Source: UBA947 sp031550975 (lineage in GTDB: Bacteria; Cyanobacteriota; Vampirovibrionia; Gastranaerophilales; Gastranaerophilaceae). Taken from it: a stretch of DNA of 64,000 bases. The notes below the pieces were generated by a model, which had not been told where the DNA came from, did no database searches, and was given only the letters and a program-made list of their open reading frames with translations. The stretch spans positions 91,915 through 155,914 of the forward strand of contig JAVBOC010000001.1 in NCBI GenBank assembly GCA_031550975.1. Direction: 5' to 3'. Shown one piece after another: positions 7,608 to 15,663 of this stretch; position 1 is the stretch's first letter; every line of letters starts with the position of its first letter. The position numbers were made by a program, and so were the translations under genes.

Positions 7608-8705
7608 ATGCTAAAAACAGGAATTGTGGGACTGCCAAACGTTGGCAAATCGACTTTATTTAATGCTTTGACAAGCGCGAAAAACGCGCAGAGTGCGAAC
7701 TATCCGTTCTGCACGATTGAACCGAACGTCGGGGTTGTTACCGTGCCGGATGAGCGCCTGCAAATCCTTTGCGACCTTTGTAAGTGCAAAGATATTCTCC
7801 CGACAGCGATTGAGTTTGTCGATATCGCAGGATTAGTCAAAGGCGCAAGCAAAGGGGAAGGTTTGGGCAACCAGTTTTTACATAATATTCGCGAAGTTGA
7901 CGCGATAATCCAGGTTGTGCGCTGTTTTGATGACGAGAACACAATTCACGTTTCAGGTTGCGTTAACCCGCTTGATGATATCGTAATTATAAACACTGAA
8001 CTCGCGCTTGCTGATCTTTCGTCTATCGAAAAACGCGCTGTACGTATCGCAAAACAAGTTAAAGCCGGTGATAAAGAAGCTGTAATTGAAGACAGAGTTA
8101 TAAAAAAATTAAACGAACTTCTCTCTGAAGGCACTTTTATTAACGTAAAAGATCATTTCACCGAGGAAGAATTACCGTTTGTAAAAATGCTAAATCTTAT
8201 GTCAACAAAGCCTGTAATCTACGCGGCAAACGTTTCTGAGTTTGACTTAAAAGACGGAAACGACTACACTCGCGCAGTTGAGAATTATGCAAAATCCCAC
8301 AACGCACAGGTGGTAATTATTACCGCCCGCATCGAAGAAGAACTCGCTGAACTTGGAGCCGACGAAGCAAAAGAATATTTGCAGGAATTAGGCATCACCG
8401 ATAGCGGCATAAACCGTATGATTAAAGCGGTTTACGAGTTGTTGGATTTAAGAACATTTATAACAGCGGGCGAAAAAGAAGTCCATGCCTGGACAATTCC
8501 GGCAGGCGCGAAAGCTCCGCAAGCCGCTGGTGTAATCCACACCGATGTTGAAAAAGGCTTTATCCGCGCAGAAATCACTCCTTACGAGGATTTTGTAAAA
8601 TACGGCTCTTACACAGCCTGCAAAGAAAAAGGCGTAACCCGCATTGAGGGCAAGGATTACGTGGTCCAAGACGGCGACCTTGTTCACTTCCGCTTTGCAG
8701 TATAA
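7608..8705 (+). CDS. ychF: redox-regulated ATPase/GTPase YchF (Obg family)
   Basis: The 365-residue product has the complete YchF layout: P-loop GLPNVGKST at residues 8-16, switch region FCTIEPNVGVVTVPDERL, DIAGLVKGASKGEGLGNQFL (G3 with the YchF signature), the coiled-coil insert, and the C-terminal TGS domain (EVHAWTIPAGAKAPQAAGVI, then ARAEIT-like and DYVVQDGDLVHFRF). YchF binds ATP and ribosomes and acts in translation and stress control. AGAGGAATTAATTT precedes ATG. The 5' region holds a structured element shared with rplC, suggesting that two translation-linked genes share post-transcriptional control. Confidence 0.97.
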   Translation: MLKTGIVGLPNVGKSTLFNALTSAKNAQSANYPFCTIEPNVGVVTVPDERLQILCDLCKCKDILPTAIEFVDIAGLVKGASKGEGLGNQFLHNIREVDAIIQVVRCFDDENTIHVSGCVNPLDDIVIINTELALADLSSIEKRAVRIAKQVKAGDKEAVIEDRVIKKLNELLSEGTFINVKDHFTEEELPFVKMLNLMSTKPVIYAANVSEFDLKDGNDYTRAVENYAKSHNAQVVIITARIEEELAELGADEAKEYLQELGITDSGINRMIKAVYELLDLRTFITAGEKEVHAWTIPAGAKAPQAAGVIHTDVEKGFIRAEITPYEDFVKYGSYTACKEKGVTRIEGKDYVVQDGDLVHFRFAV

Positions 8706-8711
8706 ATATTA

Positions 8712-8801
8712 GTCATTGCGAATGAGCGCTAGCGACTGCGGCAATCCAGCCTTTCGCGGTTGTCGTAATTTTCTGGATTGCTTCGCGTTGCTCGCAATGA
8801 C
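8712..8801. repeat. MITE-like palindromic repeat, GTCATTGCGA family
   Basis: Terminal inverted repeats GTCATTGCGA and TCGCAATGAC enclose a second inverted pair GGCAATCCAG / CTGGATTGC. Other copies: 12525-12603, 20587-20656 and a half copy at 27901-27933. Its last base is part of the asparaginase stop codon. Confidence 0.85.
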
Positions 8802-9832
8802 TATAGGTTTGTTTGAATTTCCCCTATGACTTCGCCATGTAAGGTTTTAATCTCACGCGATATCTCAATATCATTTACCCCAGCCCAGCAGAGTTTTTTC
8901 AAGTAATCCGCGACGGCGATTTCACGTGCTTTCATGTCTGAATCCGAAATTTTAACGATAAACGCTTCTTCGACTTGCGGGTTAACCACAATACAGAGCC
9001 CGCCGGCGCCGACTTTTGCGATTAAGCCGTTTGAATGGTTGCAAATCCCCCCTGTCCCCTCGGGACATCCCCCCTTGTTAAGAGGGATAGAGGTCATGAT
9101 TTTTGTATCAAGCCTGTCTTCCCCGCCGATTATGTAAGGGTGGTTCAAAAACGCGTTTTTAATTTTTTCATATTTGGGGTCTAAAAATAGGTTCAAATAC
9201 CCTTGGAGCATATTACTCAACGGCATCGACATAATCGGAACCCCGCAGCCATCTTTGGTAAGTTGAATGGTTGAATGGTTGAATGGTTGAATGGTTGTGA
9301 TTGTGGTGATTTTTCCCATAATTGCTTGCTGCAGCGGATGAGTCGGTTCGTCATAAGTTTCTATATCCCAGCCGTTCATCTTGCAAAGTCCAAGCATCAT
9401 AATGTGTTTGCCGATGCAGTTGTTTTGGAAAATATTTTCTGATTCGCCGGAGCGGATTAATTTTTCTTTTTCGGTCTTTGAAATCGGTTTGTGAAGCCCA
9501 CATTTTAAAACGCTTTCCGGTAAACCCAATTTACGCATAAGTCCTTGCGCAATTTCAACATGAACGGGTTCGCCGGCATGGGATGCGCAGCACAGAGCAA
9601 TTTCTTGAGGGGAAAGCGATAAATAATCATCAAGTCCGTAGTCAATAATCAAACTCGCCTGAAGCGGTTTTGCGCATGAACGAAGATAAAAGGGGTAATC
9701 ATCATCGTCGCCTATCTTTTCAATGACCCCATCTTTCCCCCAGCGCAACACAAAGCCGTAATGCTCTTGTTCTACTAGCCCGTTTCGGATATGTTCGACT
9801 AATTTTGCCGGTCGACTCTTATACTTGCGCAT
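8801..9832 (-). CDS. asparaginase, Rhizobium type II-like family
   Basis: The product resembles the thermolabile Rhizobium-type asparaginase family that hydrolyses L-asparagine to aspartate and ammonia: FYLRSCAKPLQASLII, LSPQEIALCCASHAGEP, NNCIGKHIMMLGLCK with the conserved Cys/Lys region, DGCGVPIMSMPLSNM and KVGAGGLCIVV near the C-terminus. Two stretches look foreign: QPFNHSTIQL (a TTGAATGG tandem repeat, 9262-9297) and SIPLNKGGCPEGTGGICNHS (a C-rich repeat, 9046-9087 that recurs in bioF). Both are in frame and appear to lie in loops, so activity may be kept. AGAGGAAGTCAAT precedes ATG. It is convergent with ychF. Confidence 0.85.
   Translation of the reverse strand: MRKYKSRPAKLVEHIRNGLVEQEHYGFVLRWGKDGVIEKIGDDDDYPFYLRSCAKPLQASLIIDYGLDDYLSLSPQEIALCCASHAGEPVHVEIAQGLMRKLGLPESVLKCGLHKPISKTEKEKLIRSGESENIFQNNCIGKHIMMLGLCKMNGWDIETYDEPTHPLQQAIMGKITTITTIQPFNHSTIQLTKDGCGVPIMSMPLSNMLQGYLNLFLDPKYEKIKNAFLNHPYIIGGEDRLDTKIMTSIPLNKGGCPEGTGGICNHSNGLIAKVGAGGLCIVVNPQVEEAFIVKISDSDMKAREIAVADYLKKLCWAGVNDIEISREIKTLHGEVIGEIQTNL
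9046..9087. repeat. C-rich dispersed repeat inside asparaginase gene
   Basis: CCCCTGTCCCCTCGGGACA followed by TCCCCCCTTGTTAAGAGGG. Nearly the same sequence, including TTGCAAAT just before it, lies in bioF at 43098-43144, read in the opposite sense relative to the gene. Confidence 0.8.
9262..9297. repeat. 8-bp tandem repeat TTGAATGG inside asparaginase gene
   Basis: Four and a half near-perfect copies of TTGAATGG, encoding QPFNHSTIQ on the minus strand. Similar arrays occur at 35631, inside trpD, inside bioF, and at 46988 and 56390. Confidence 0.9.
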
Positions 9833-9870
9833 ATTGACTTCCTCTTGTTATAAATTTATTATATAATAAA

Positions 9871-9901
9871 TAGGAATCAGGGATTAGAAACCAGGGATTA
9901 G
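9871..9901. repeat. short tandem repeat, GGGATTAG type
   Basis: TAGGAATCAGGGATTAG, then AAACCAGGGATTAG in the gap between asparaginase and the VKOR gene. Same family as 24252, 29620, 38333, 39051 and 45724. Confidence 0.75.
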
Positions 9902-9922
9902 ATGAAAATGGAGAGAGAATAA

Positions 9923-11113
9923 ATGGAACAAAATAAGAACAAGACACTTTGGATTTTGTTAGTTACTTTGCTGGGAGTGCTTACAACGATTAAACTTGCC
10001 TGGATATATTACGACGCTAATTTTAATCCATATGCGCTTTCAAGTTTTTGTTCAATAAACAATTTTATTGATTGCGACGGGATAGCAAGAACGGTTCATT
10101 CGCAGTTTTTTGGGATTCCGTTGGCATTATGGGGATTGTTCCTATATTCGTTTATCATCCTGATGTTATTTGTTGACAAATTAAAAAACGTAAAATTCCT
10201 AAAATTCTTAGAGGTCTTTAAAAATCCGCTCGATTATATCGCGTCATTGGGATTGCTTTCTTTTGTAATTTCAATAGTATTGCTCTTTATGAGTCTTTTT
10301 GAAATTAAAAAACTCTGCGTTTTGTGTGCGTTTACATATATCTTAAATCTTGTAATAGCGCTAATCGCAACAGATTTCAAAAATGGCGGGTTTATAAAAT
10401 CAATTAAGCAAAGTGTTTTAGATTTTATTGACGCGATTAAAGTTAAAAAATACCTTATCGCGCTCATAGTTGTGGCAGTTGCCGGATGTGGCGTGCTTTT
10501 CTATACAACCAAAACAATGGCTATGGCGCCGCAGGTTAAAAACATGAGAAAATGGGGTGAGTTTGTAACGGCCAAAAAGAATAAGTATAAGGTTTCGGGT
10601 AATATTTTAGGCAGCGAAAAACCTAAGGTTGTAGTAGATATATACTCCGATTATCAATGCCCGATATGTTATGCGCACAATATGATGATGCACAAATTGG
10701 CAAAAGACTTCAAAAATGTTCAAATTGTTCACCATAATATGCCGCTTGATATGGAGTGTAACAGGTTTTTAACAAGACCATTTCATAAGGGTGCTTGCCT
10801 GGATGCAAGATATGAAATTGCAGCGCAAAAACAAGGTAAAGCTTGGGACATGAACGATTTGTTGTTCCAGCATAAACCTCAAAGAGAGGAGCAAATTCTT
10901 GAGCTGGCTAAAGCTTTAAACATAAACTTGGACCAACTCCGGCTAGACGCAAATAGTCGTGAAACTCATATCAGACTAAGAGCAGAAATTGCCGCGGCTT
11001 ACCGCAAAGGATATCAGGGAACGCCTGTTACAGAGATTGGCAACAAGCATTATACAGGTATAAAAACCTACGAAGATTTTAGAGAACTGCTCATTAAAGA
11101 AGGCGCAAAGTGA
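9923..11113 (+). CDS. VKOR-DsbA fusion (disulfide bond formation)
   Basis: The first 160 residues are a VKOR membrane domain with four to five helices, a loop cysteine pair (SSFCSINNFIDCDG) and the CxxC of KLCVLCAFTYIL. A further membrane helix near residue 180-200 leads to a DsbA-like thioredoxin domain with DYQCPICYAHN (CPIC active site) and cis-proline GTPVTEIG. The DsbA part would oxidise exported proteins and the VKOR part would pass the electrons to quinone. The fusion is typical of cyanobacteria and relatives, and replaces DsbB plus DsbA. GGAGAG lies upstream of ATG. The stop overlaps the queH start (GTGA). Confidence 0.92.
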   Translation: MEQNKNKTLWILLVTLLGVLTTIKLAWIYYDANFNPYALSSFCSINNFIDCDGIARTVHSQFFGIPLALWGLFLYSFIILMLFVDKLKNVKFLKFLEVFKNPLDYIASLGLLSFVISIVLLFMSLFEIKKLCVLCAFTYILNLVIALIATDFKNGGFIKSIKQSVLDFIDAIKVKKYLIALIVVAVAGCGVLFYTTKTMAMAPQVKNMRKWGEFVTAKKNKYKVSGNILGSEKPKVVVDIYSDYQCPICYAHNMMMHKLAKDFKNVQIVHHNMPLDMECNRFLTRPFHKGACLDARYEIAAQKQGKAWDMNDLLFQHKPQREEQILELAKALNINLDQLRLDANSRETHIRLRAEIAAAYRKGYQGTPVTEIGNKHYTGIKTYEDFRELLIKEGAK

Positions 11114-11733
11114 AGCCCATCCTGCTTCATTCCTGCTGCGCGATTTGTTCGGGCTATCCAATCAGGGCGCTGCAAGAGGCAGGTTACGAGCCGGTGGTTT
11201 ATTTCTATAACCCGAATATCCTGCCGGAACAAGAATATTTAAAACGGCTTGAGGCACAGCGTACGCTCTGCGAGTATTACGACTGCAAATTAATTGTAGG
11301 CGAATATGAACCGGAGAGATTTTTAGAACTGGTTGAAGGACTTGAAAACGAACCTGAAGGCGGCGTGCGGTGCGAAAAATGCTTCAAATTACGCCTAAGT
11401 GAAACCGCAAGAATGGCCAAAAGTCTTGGAATAGAAACGTTTACGACTTCGCTTCCGATTAGTCCGTATAAGGATTTTGACAAAATACGTGCGATTGGCG
11501 ATGAGGTTGCCAAATCTCACTGTCATGCTGAATTTATTTCAGCATCTTCCACCGATGAGTCTTGTGAAAATCGCCCAAGTGGAAGATTCCGAAACAAGTT
11601 CGGGATGACAGAAGGGTTGAATTTTAAAGCAATCGACTTCAAAAAAAATGACGGATTTCTAAAAACAAACAAGCTTTCAAAAGAGCTGAATTTGTACCGT
11701 CAAAACTACTGTGGATGTAGTTTTGTTAAGTAA
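11110..11733 (+). CDS. queH: epoxyqueuosine reductase QueH with an in-frame repeat insertion
   Basis: QueH reduces epoxyqueuosine to queuosine in tRNA. The landmarks are LLHSCCAICSGYP at the N-terminus (adjacent Cys and CxxC-like ligands), CEKCFKLRL, TSLPISPYKDFDKI and the C-terminal LYRQNYCGCSF. Between DEVAKSHCHAEF and the conserved DFKKNDGF there is an extra block of about 33 residues (SASSTDESCENRPS and RFRNKFGMTE) that is the translation of a palindromic element (11521-11611). The element keeps the frame, as Rickettsia palindromic elements do, so the protein may still work. The start is GTG overlapping the VKOR stop. Confidence 0.9.
   Translation: MKPILLHSCCAICSGYPIRALQEAGYEPVVYFYNPNILPEQEYLKRLEAQRTLCEYYDCKLIVGEYEPERFLELVEGLENEPEGGVRCEKCFKLRLSETARMAKSLGIETFTTSLPISPYKDFDKIRAIGDEVAKSHCHAEFISASSTDESCENRPSGRFRNKFGMTEGLNFKAIDFKKNDGFLKTNKLSKELNLYRQNYCGCSFVK
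11521..11611. repeat. palindromic element inserted in frame in queH
   Basis: TGTCAT..ATGACA termini with internal CTGAATTTATTTCAG and CCGAAACAAGTTCGG inverted pairs. The same architecture and length (about 90 bases) is seen at 18389-18477; half copies lie at 35875, 42105 and 57531. Confidence 0.85.
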
Positions 11734-11840
11734 ACATATCTAAAGTATATCTGACTTATAAAAATGATTGGCCTGAAATCCACGCTGCAATGCTTCTCCC
11801 AAATCCCTATGAAGTTATGTTACAGTATATACTTGGGGGG

Positions 11841-11868
11841 TTGTCTTTTTCTGAAAAAAGTACATAAT
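11841..11868 (+). promoter_or_regulatory. probable promoter of the prepilin gene
   Basis: TTGTCT (11841-11846), 16-base spacer, CATAAT (11863-11868), about 35 bases before the prepilin ATG. Five of six bases match at -10. Confidence 0.45.
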
Positions 11869-11903
11869 TGTATATGTAACACTTTGGATAGGAGAAATTT
11901 TTT

Positions 11904-12452
11904 ATGAGTAAACGTTTTGGTTTTACATTGGCAGAGGTACTGATCGTACTTGCTGTTATCGGGGTTATTGCAGCTTTAACAATTCCTACATTGATGAATA
12001 GAACTCAAGGTATGGAACGCAGAGTTGCTTTCAAAAAAGCATTTTCTGTTGTTAACCAGGCAGTAGACTTGGCTGTAGCTAAAGGTACTATTACAGATGG
12101 CGCTACAAAAGAAGGTGTTTGTAAAGGTTTGAAAGCCAACGCCAAAATTGCAACTGAAAATGTTGCTTGGTCTGGTGCCGGTAACGCTGCTGTTTGCGAT
12201 TATACATTGGCTGATAGTTCAAGAATTGCTATAGCATCAGGTAAAGGTATTGAAATTTGGGTGCAACCTGGCACAGCAACTCCTGGTACTTGTACTCCTG
12301 TAGCCGGTGGCGCTTCTACAACTTGGGGTAATTGCTTTAAAGTAGCGATTACATCAAATGGCCTTTTGCCTGCACTTGACGCTAACACGGATGGTACTAC
12401 AGCAGACACCGCTGGAGCAAGCACTGCTGCAAAAGCGCTTGGTGATAGCTAA
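11904..12452 (+). CDS. type IV prepilin / pseudopilin
   Basis: A short leader MSKRFG is followed by FTLAEVLIVLAVIGVIAAL, the class III signal peptide with Glu+5, and then a variable 150-residue globular part with two likely disulfide pairs (VCKG, VCDY, GTCTP, GNCFK) and a low-complexity Thr/Ala C-terminus. It would be processed by prepilin peptidase and assembled in a pilus or type II-like secretion fibre. GGAG is placed 10 bases upstream of ATG. It is a single-gene unit: a promoter-like sequence lies upstream and a strong terminator directly follows. A high-level pilin is therefore plausible. Confidence 0.92.
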   Translation: MSKRFGFTLAEVLIVLAVIGVIAALTIPTLMNRTQGMERRVAFKKAFSVVNQAVDLAVAKGTITDGATKEGVCKGLKANAKIATENVAWSGAGNAAVCDYTLADSSRIAIASGKGIEIWVQPGTATPGTCTPVAGGASTTWGNCFKVAITSNGLLPALDANTDGTTADTAGASTAAKALGDS

Positions 12453-12485
12453 TAACCACACAAGTTTCTAAAACTTAAATCCAAA

Positions 12486-12514
12486 GGGGGAAGGTTGAGT
12501 GACCTTCCCTTTTT
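12486..12514 (+). terminator. Rho-independent terminator of the prepilin gene
   Basis: GGGAAGGT / ACCTTCCC stem with a six-base loop and a T-run (12510-12514). Confidence 0.9.
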
Positions 12515-12524
12515 GGTGTTGGCC

Positions 12525-12603
12525 GTCATTGCGAGGGAGTGCAAACGACCGCGGCAATCCAGAAAATATAAGGCTGGATTGCTTCGCCTTGGCTCGCAAT
12601 GAC
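12525..12603. repeat. MITE-like palindromic repeat, GTCATTGCGA family
   Basis: GTCATTGCGAGG..CTCGCAATGAC ends with internal GGCAATCCAG / CTGGATTGC. Lies between the prepilin terminator and the convergent flagellar gene. Confidence 0.85.
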
Positions 12604-12622
12604 AGATAGTTATTATTTACCC

Positions 12623-13459
12623 CTAGCTACCGACTAAACGAAGAGCTTCTTCAAGAAGTTCTTTGTTGGTCGAAATTAGTTTGTTAGAGATTTCCATTTG
12701 CAATTTTGCCATTTGGAAATATGAAACGTTTGCTTTAAAGTCAGTGTTTGATAACTCTAATAGGCCCGAGCGGATTTGGCCGACCCCGAGGACAGCTTTG
12801 CCTGATTCTTCAGTTTCAATAAACTGGTTAGGTTTGAACTCAAACAGTGCCGGTGCGTTGTGGAAGTTTCTTGTGGTTATGCGATACAACGGAACGGTAC
12901 GCTTACCGTTGTCGGCTTTACCGTAGATTGTTCCGTCTTCTTTAATCTCAAAATCGTCATATTTGCCCAAGTATTTCCCGTTTTGCGGGTCAATCCACAT
13001 TTTAATGTTGGTCGTTGGGATATCAAGCGCACCCCCACGGTAAGCGGTTTCTTGGTAAAGGTCTGCGCTGATGGATTTTGTCCCCTGCATTATTTCACCT
13101 TTGTCGTTTAGGATATAACCCTGAACGGTGTTTCCGTTTTTTGCGCGATAAACCCCTTCGCTGTCGAAATTGAATTCGCCCAGACGGGTGTAAATACTTT
13201 TGCCTTCAGCGTTTTTGGTTAAGAAGAAGCCTTTTCCTTCTAAAAACAAGTTAGCTACATCGGTACCGGGGGTAGATTTACCTTGTCCGACGTTGTGTGC
13301 ATAGTCATCAGAAATCGCTCCGCCAAGGAAGGTTCTAAACGTTACCTGTTGTTCCCGATAACCAGGGGTGTAGATGTTTGTCATGTTATTCGCGATTACG
13401 TCCATCCAGTTTTGGGTGGATTTTTGCGTGTTTAACGCGGTTATAAATGAATCGTTCAT
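12623..13459 (-). CDS. flagellar hook/rod family protein (FlgE/FlgF/FlgG-like)
   Basis: The N-terminus has the flagellar rod signature ANNMTNIYTPGYREQQVTF after a short helix, and the middle holds the FlgE/F/G fold (FLEGKGFFLTKNAEG, YTRLGEFNFDSEGVY, GNTVQGYIL). The C-terminus (LELSNTDFKANVSYFQMAKL and onward) is the partner helix of axial proteins. At 278 residues it is closer in size to FlgF/FlgG than to most FlgE hooks, so a distal rod or short hook protein is possible. Its ATG overlaps the stop of the FliK-like gene (ATGA), so fliJ-fliK-hook/rod form one operon. Confidence 0.85.
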   Translation of the reverse strand: MNDSFITALNTQKSTQNWMDVIANNMTNIYTPGYREQQVTFRTFLGGAISDDYAHNVGQGKSTPGTDVANLFLEGKGFFLTKNAEGKSIYTRLGEFNFDSEGVYRAKNGNTVQGYILNDKGEIMQGTKSISADLYQETAYRGGALDIPTTNIKMWIDPQNGKYLGKYDDFEIKEDGTIYGKADNGKRTVPLYRITTRNFHNAPALFEFKPNQFIETEESGKAVLGVGQIRSGLLELSNTDFKANVSYFQMAKLQMEISNKLISTNKELLEEALRLVGS

Positions 13460-14256
13460 GACTGGTTCTCCTTATTTTTGTTTCTTCTTTGCTGTTGCTG
13501 CTGCTTTGCGTTGCTGTGAGATAAATCCTGATAAGGAATATCCTGTTCGTCAAAGCGCTCCTTTAACAGTCCAATGTTGTTTCTTAAATATTGTTCGGCT
13601 GCTTTATCTCCAGGGATGAATTTTGCAGAAATACTACCATCGCTATTTACTCTTATAATGACAGAAACGTCTTTGTCAAAATCTATACGTACAGGCTGGT
13701 TATTTTTTGCGGCTTCTGTTATCGCGTTTAATAATGTTGCGGAAACTTTTGCCGGCTGTTGAAGGTTCTCAACCCCGCTATCAAGCGCCTGTTGGATTTG
13801 TCCTGCAAGTGCGGTAGTGGTTTTATCGGTACTTTGAACCAGGTCAGCAAAGAAAAGCGCATCATTATCGCTCATTTGAATGTTTCTGTAATCCGCGACG
13901 GTTTCTAATTTGCTCGCGTCAACCTGAGAAATCCACATCATATTACGCGTGTTTGTCAAATCCTGCATCGCAGAAGTTATTAACTGTTGCCCGTTGCCGT
14001 ATTTAAAATCTGTATACTGTACACCGCCCATCAAGCCGAGGTTTTCATCACCGTGGGCAGAATCTTTTTCGGTTTTGGTTTCAGTCTTCGCGGTTGTTTC
14101 TGTATCAGAGTTTTTTTCTTCAGCAGAAGCGGCCTTTAACTCCTCTTGAAAGCCTTTATCATTCTCGTTTTTTGAATTTGTAGAAGCAGTCTTTGCCGCA
14201 GTACCCGTACTGCTTGCTGCGCTGCTTGCTGATGTGTTTGTTGAAACTGTATTCAT
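13456..14256 (-). CDS. fliK: flagellar hook-length control protein, FliK-like
   Basis: A Ser/Thr/Ala-rich disordered N-terminus of about 75 residues is followed by a central region and a FliK C-terminal type domain: VRIDFDKDVSVIIRVNSDG then SAKFIPGDKAAEQYLRNNIG and LLKERFDEQDIPYQDL, ending in a Gln/Arg/Asn-rich tail. FliK measures hook length and switches export specificity. The assignment rests on this C-terminal pattern and on its place between fliJ and a hook/rod gene with 4-base overlaps on both sides. No flgD is seen here, so this protein could also carry part of that role. Confidence 0.7.
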   Translation of the reverse strand: MNTVSTNTSASSAASSTGTAAKTASTNSKNENDKGFQEELKAASAEEKNSDTETTAKTETKTEKDSAHGDENLGLMGGVQYTDFKYGNGQQLITSAMQDLTNTRNMMWISQVDASKLETVADYRNIQMSDNDALFFADLVQSTDKTTTALAGQIQQALDSGVENLQQPAKVSATLLNAITEAAKNNQPVRIDFDKDVSVIIRVNSDGSISAKFIPGDKAAEQYLRNNIGLLKERFDEQDIPYQDLSHSNAKQQQQQRRNKNKENQS

Positions 14257-14744
14257 TGGCTATTCTCCAAATTTGCGAGTTGTTTTAAAATTTCTTTTTC
14301 CTCTTCTTCGACTTTATCCAGCGACTGTCTGAAAAATCTTACTACACCCAGTTCGGAATATGTTTTAAGTTCAGCGGCTTTTTCTTCTTCAAGGTATATG
14401 TCGCGCTGTTTTTCCTTGTGTTTTTCGAGGATTTTTACTGCCTGTTCGAGTTTGGTTAGTTTTGCTACTTCTAAATCAAGTTGTTTTTGAAGTTCTATGC
14501 GGGTTTCCTCTAGACGTTCTGCTTTTTCTCCAAGATGGGTCAGATATTTGTCATAACTTTCATACATCATTGGATCAGCTTGACGCATATTTTGTTGTGT
14601 AGATTGGATTTCCTGGTTGTTTCTTCTGATATTTTCTTCCGCCTCAAAAACCGCCTGCTGCGCTTTTTGCACTACCAAAAGCTGTTCTTCCTTCTTACGA
14701 ATTCTGAAATCTAATATTTTCTGCAACCTGTATCGAAATGGCAT
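14253..14744 (-). CDS. fliJ: flagellar export chaperone FliJ
   Basis: A 163-residue, almost entirely coiled-coil protein beginning PFRYRLQKILDFRIRKKEEQ, the usual FliJ N-terminus, with heptads to the C-terminus. FliJ escorts export substrates and activates the FliI ATPase. The gene heads the fliJ-fliK-hook/rod operon and overlaps fliK by 4 bases. AAAGGTGTC precedes the ATG. Confidence 0.85.
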   Translation of the reverse strand: MPFRYRLQKILDFRIRKKEEQLLVVQKAQQAVFEAEENIRRNNQEIQSTQQNMRQADPMMYESYDKYLTHLGEKAERLEETRIELQKQLDLEVAKLTKLEQAVKILEKHKEKQRDIYLEEEKAAELKTYSELGVVRFFRQSLDKVEEEEKEILKQLANLENSQ

Positions 14745-14843
14745 TTTATTGACACCTTTACATGGTTATTATCCATTTTTACACACGTTTTAGGAACATC
14801 CGTTTAGAGGATATTTAATGATTCTTGACAGAAAGTCAAGAAA

Positions 14844-14949
14844 GTGAATAGTGAATAGTGAATTGTGAATAGTTCAACAAATAATAAATTTAACCAGTGC
14901 AGCGCACTGATTAAATTTATTATTTACTATTTGCAATTGACCATTCACT
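14844..14949. repeat. large palindrome with 7-bp tandem repeats at both ends
   Basis: GTGAATA heptamers (14844-14873) on the left and a degenerate inverted copy on the right (CTATTTGCAATTGACCATTCAC) flank a near-perfect hairpin at 14881-14923 (ATAATAAATTTAA.CAGTGC, AGC loop, GCACTG.TTAAATTTATTAT). It separates the FliJ operon from the small secreted protein gene; no T-run follows the hairpin. Confidence 0.8.
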
Positions 14950-15472
14950 AGTCCAAAATTGTAACGCCGGTGCGGGCACCGCCGTTGCTTTGGTCGTAAC
15001 CCCAGCCTTTGCGGGTTCGGTATTGGTTTGAATTGCTCCCTGTGCCGCCCATATCGTAATAATCCGCATCCGCAGCATTTGGGTTTACCTGTGGAGTGTA
15101 GCCTGTCGGAACACCGCTAAAAAAGCGTCTGAACATCTGTCCCATGTTAATTCCGCCGGAACTAACGATGGGCTGGTTGTAATAGTATGGATCGTGGTAC
15201 GAATTGTTGTAAGAGTTAACGCCATATGGAATACTTCCCATGCCGCCGCCAAAAGGGTTGTTATATGGGCTGCCATAATAAACAGGAGCGCTTGACGGGC
15301 GATAATAATTGTGATTATAACCGCGTTTTGGCCCCCAATATCTGTGGTTGCCATAATACTGGCCGGTATTCATCGGACCTGTTATCACTGTTTCTTTAAC
15401 CCCATCATTCGCGCCAAATCCCGCTGCTGCGCCTATAACTATTACCCCTAACAACAAAAACATTTTTTTCAT
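14948..15472 (-). CDS. small secreted Tyr/Asn/Gly-rich protein
   Basis: A signal peptide (KKMFLLLGVIVIGAAAGFGA) is followed by about 150 residues rich in Tyr, Asn, Pro and Gly (YYGNHRYWGPKRGYNHNYY, NNPFGGGMGSIPYG) without cysteines or known motifs, so a low-complexity surface or periplasmic protein. GAGGG lies 8 bases before the chosen ATG; two in-frame ATGs upstream (15478, 15487) are less well spaced. The 3' end abuts the palindrome at 14949. Function unknown. Confidence 0.65.
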   Translation of the reverse strand: MKKMFLLLGVIVIGAAAGFGANDGVKETVITGPMNTGQYYGNHRYWGPKRGYNHNYYRPSSAPVYYGSPYNNPFGGGMGSIPYGVNSYNNSYHDPYYYNQPIVSSGGINMGQMFRRFFSGVPTGYTPQVNPNAADADYYDMGGTGSNSNQYRTRKGWGYDQSNGGARTGVTILD

Positions 15473-15572
15473 ATACATAACCCTCATAATTTATTAACAA
15501 AGAATAAATTAATTGGAGGGGTTTGTCATTGCTCGGTAAGGCAGTTTAATAAGGTTGAATGTGTAGGCCTTC

Positions 15573-15656
15573 GTCATGTTGAGGCGTAGCCGAAACATCT
15601 CAAAATCATTGCAAATCAAACAAACTTTGCGATTCTTCGCTAACACTCAGAATGAC
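15573..15656. repeat. palindromic repeat, GTCATGTTGAG family
   Basis: GTCATGTTGAGGCGTAGCC..AACATCTC on one side and GCGATTCTTCGCTAACACTC then AGAATGAC on the other. It sits directly after the secA stop. Confidence 0.75.
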
Positions 15657-15663
15657 GGAATAT

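Noticed and set aside
13456..14256. FlgD hook-capping protein
   Set aside because: The FlgD N-terminal FLxLLxxQLxxQDP motif is missing, while the C-terminal FliK pattern is present.
15085..15354. Thr/Ile-rich frame opposite in phase to the small secreted protein
   Set aside because: It overlaps the signal-peptide protein, which has a better start, RBS and composition.
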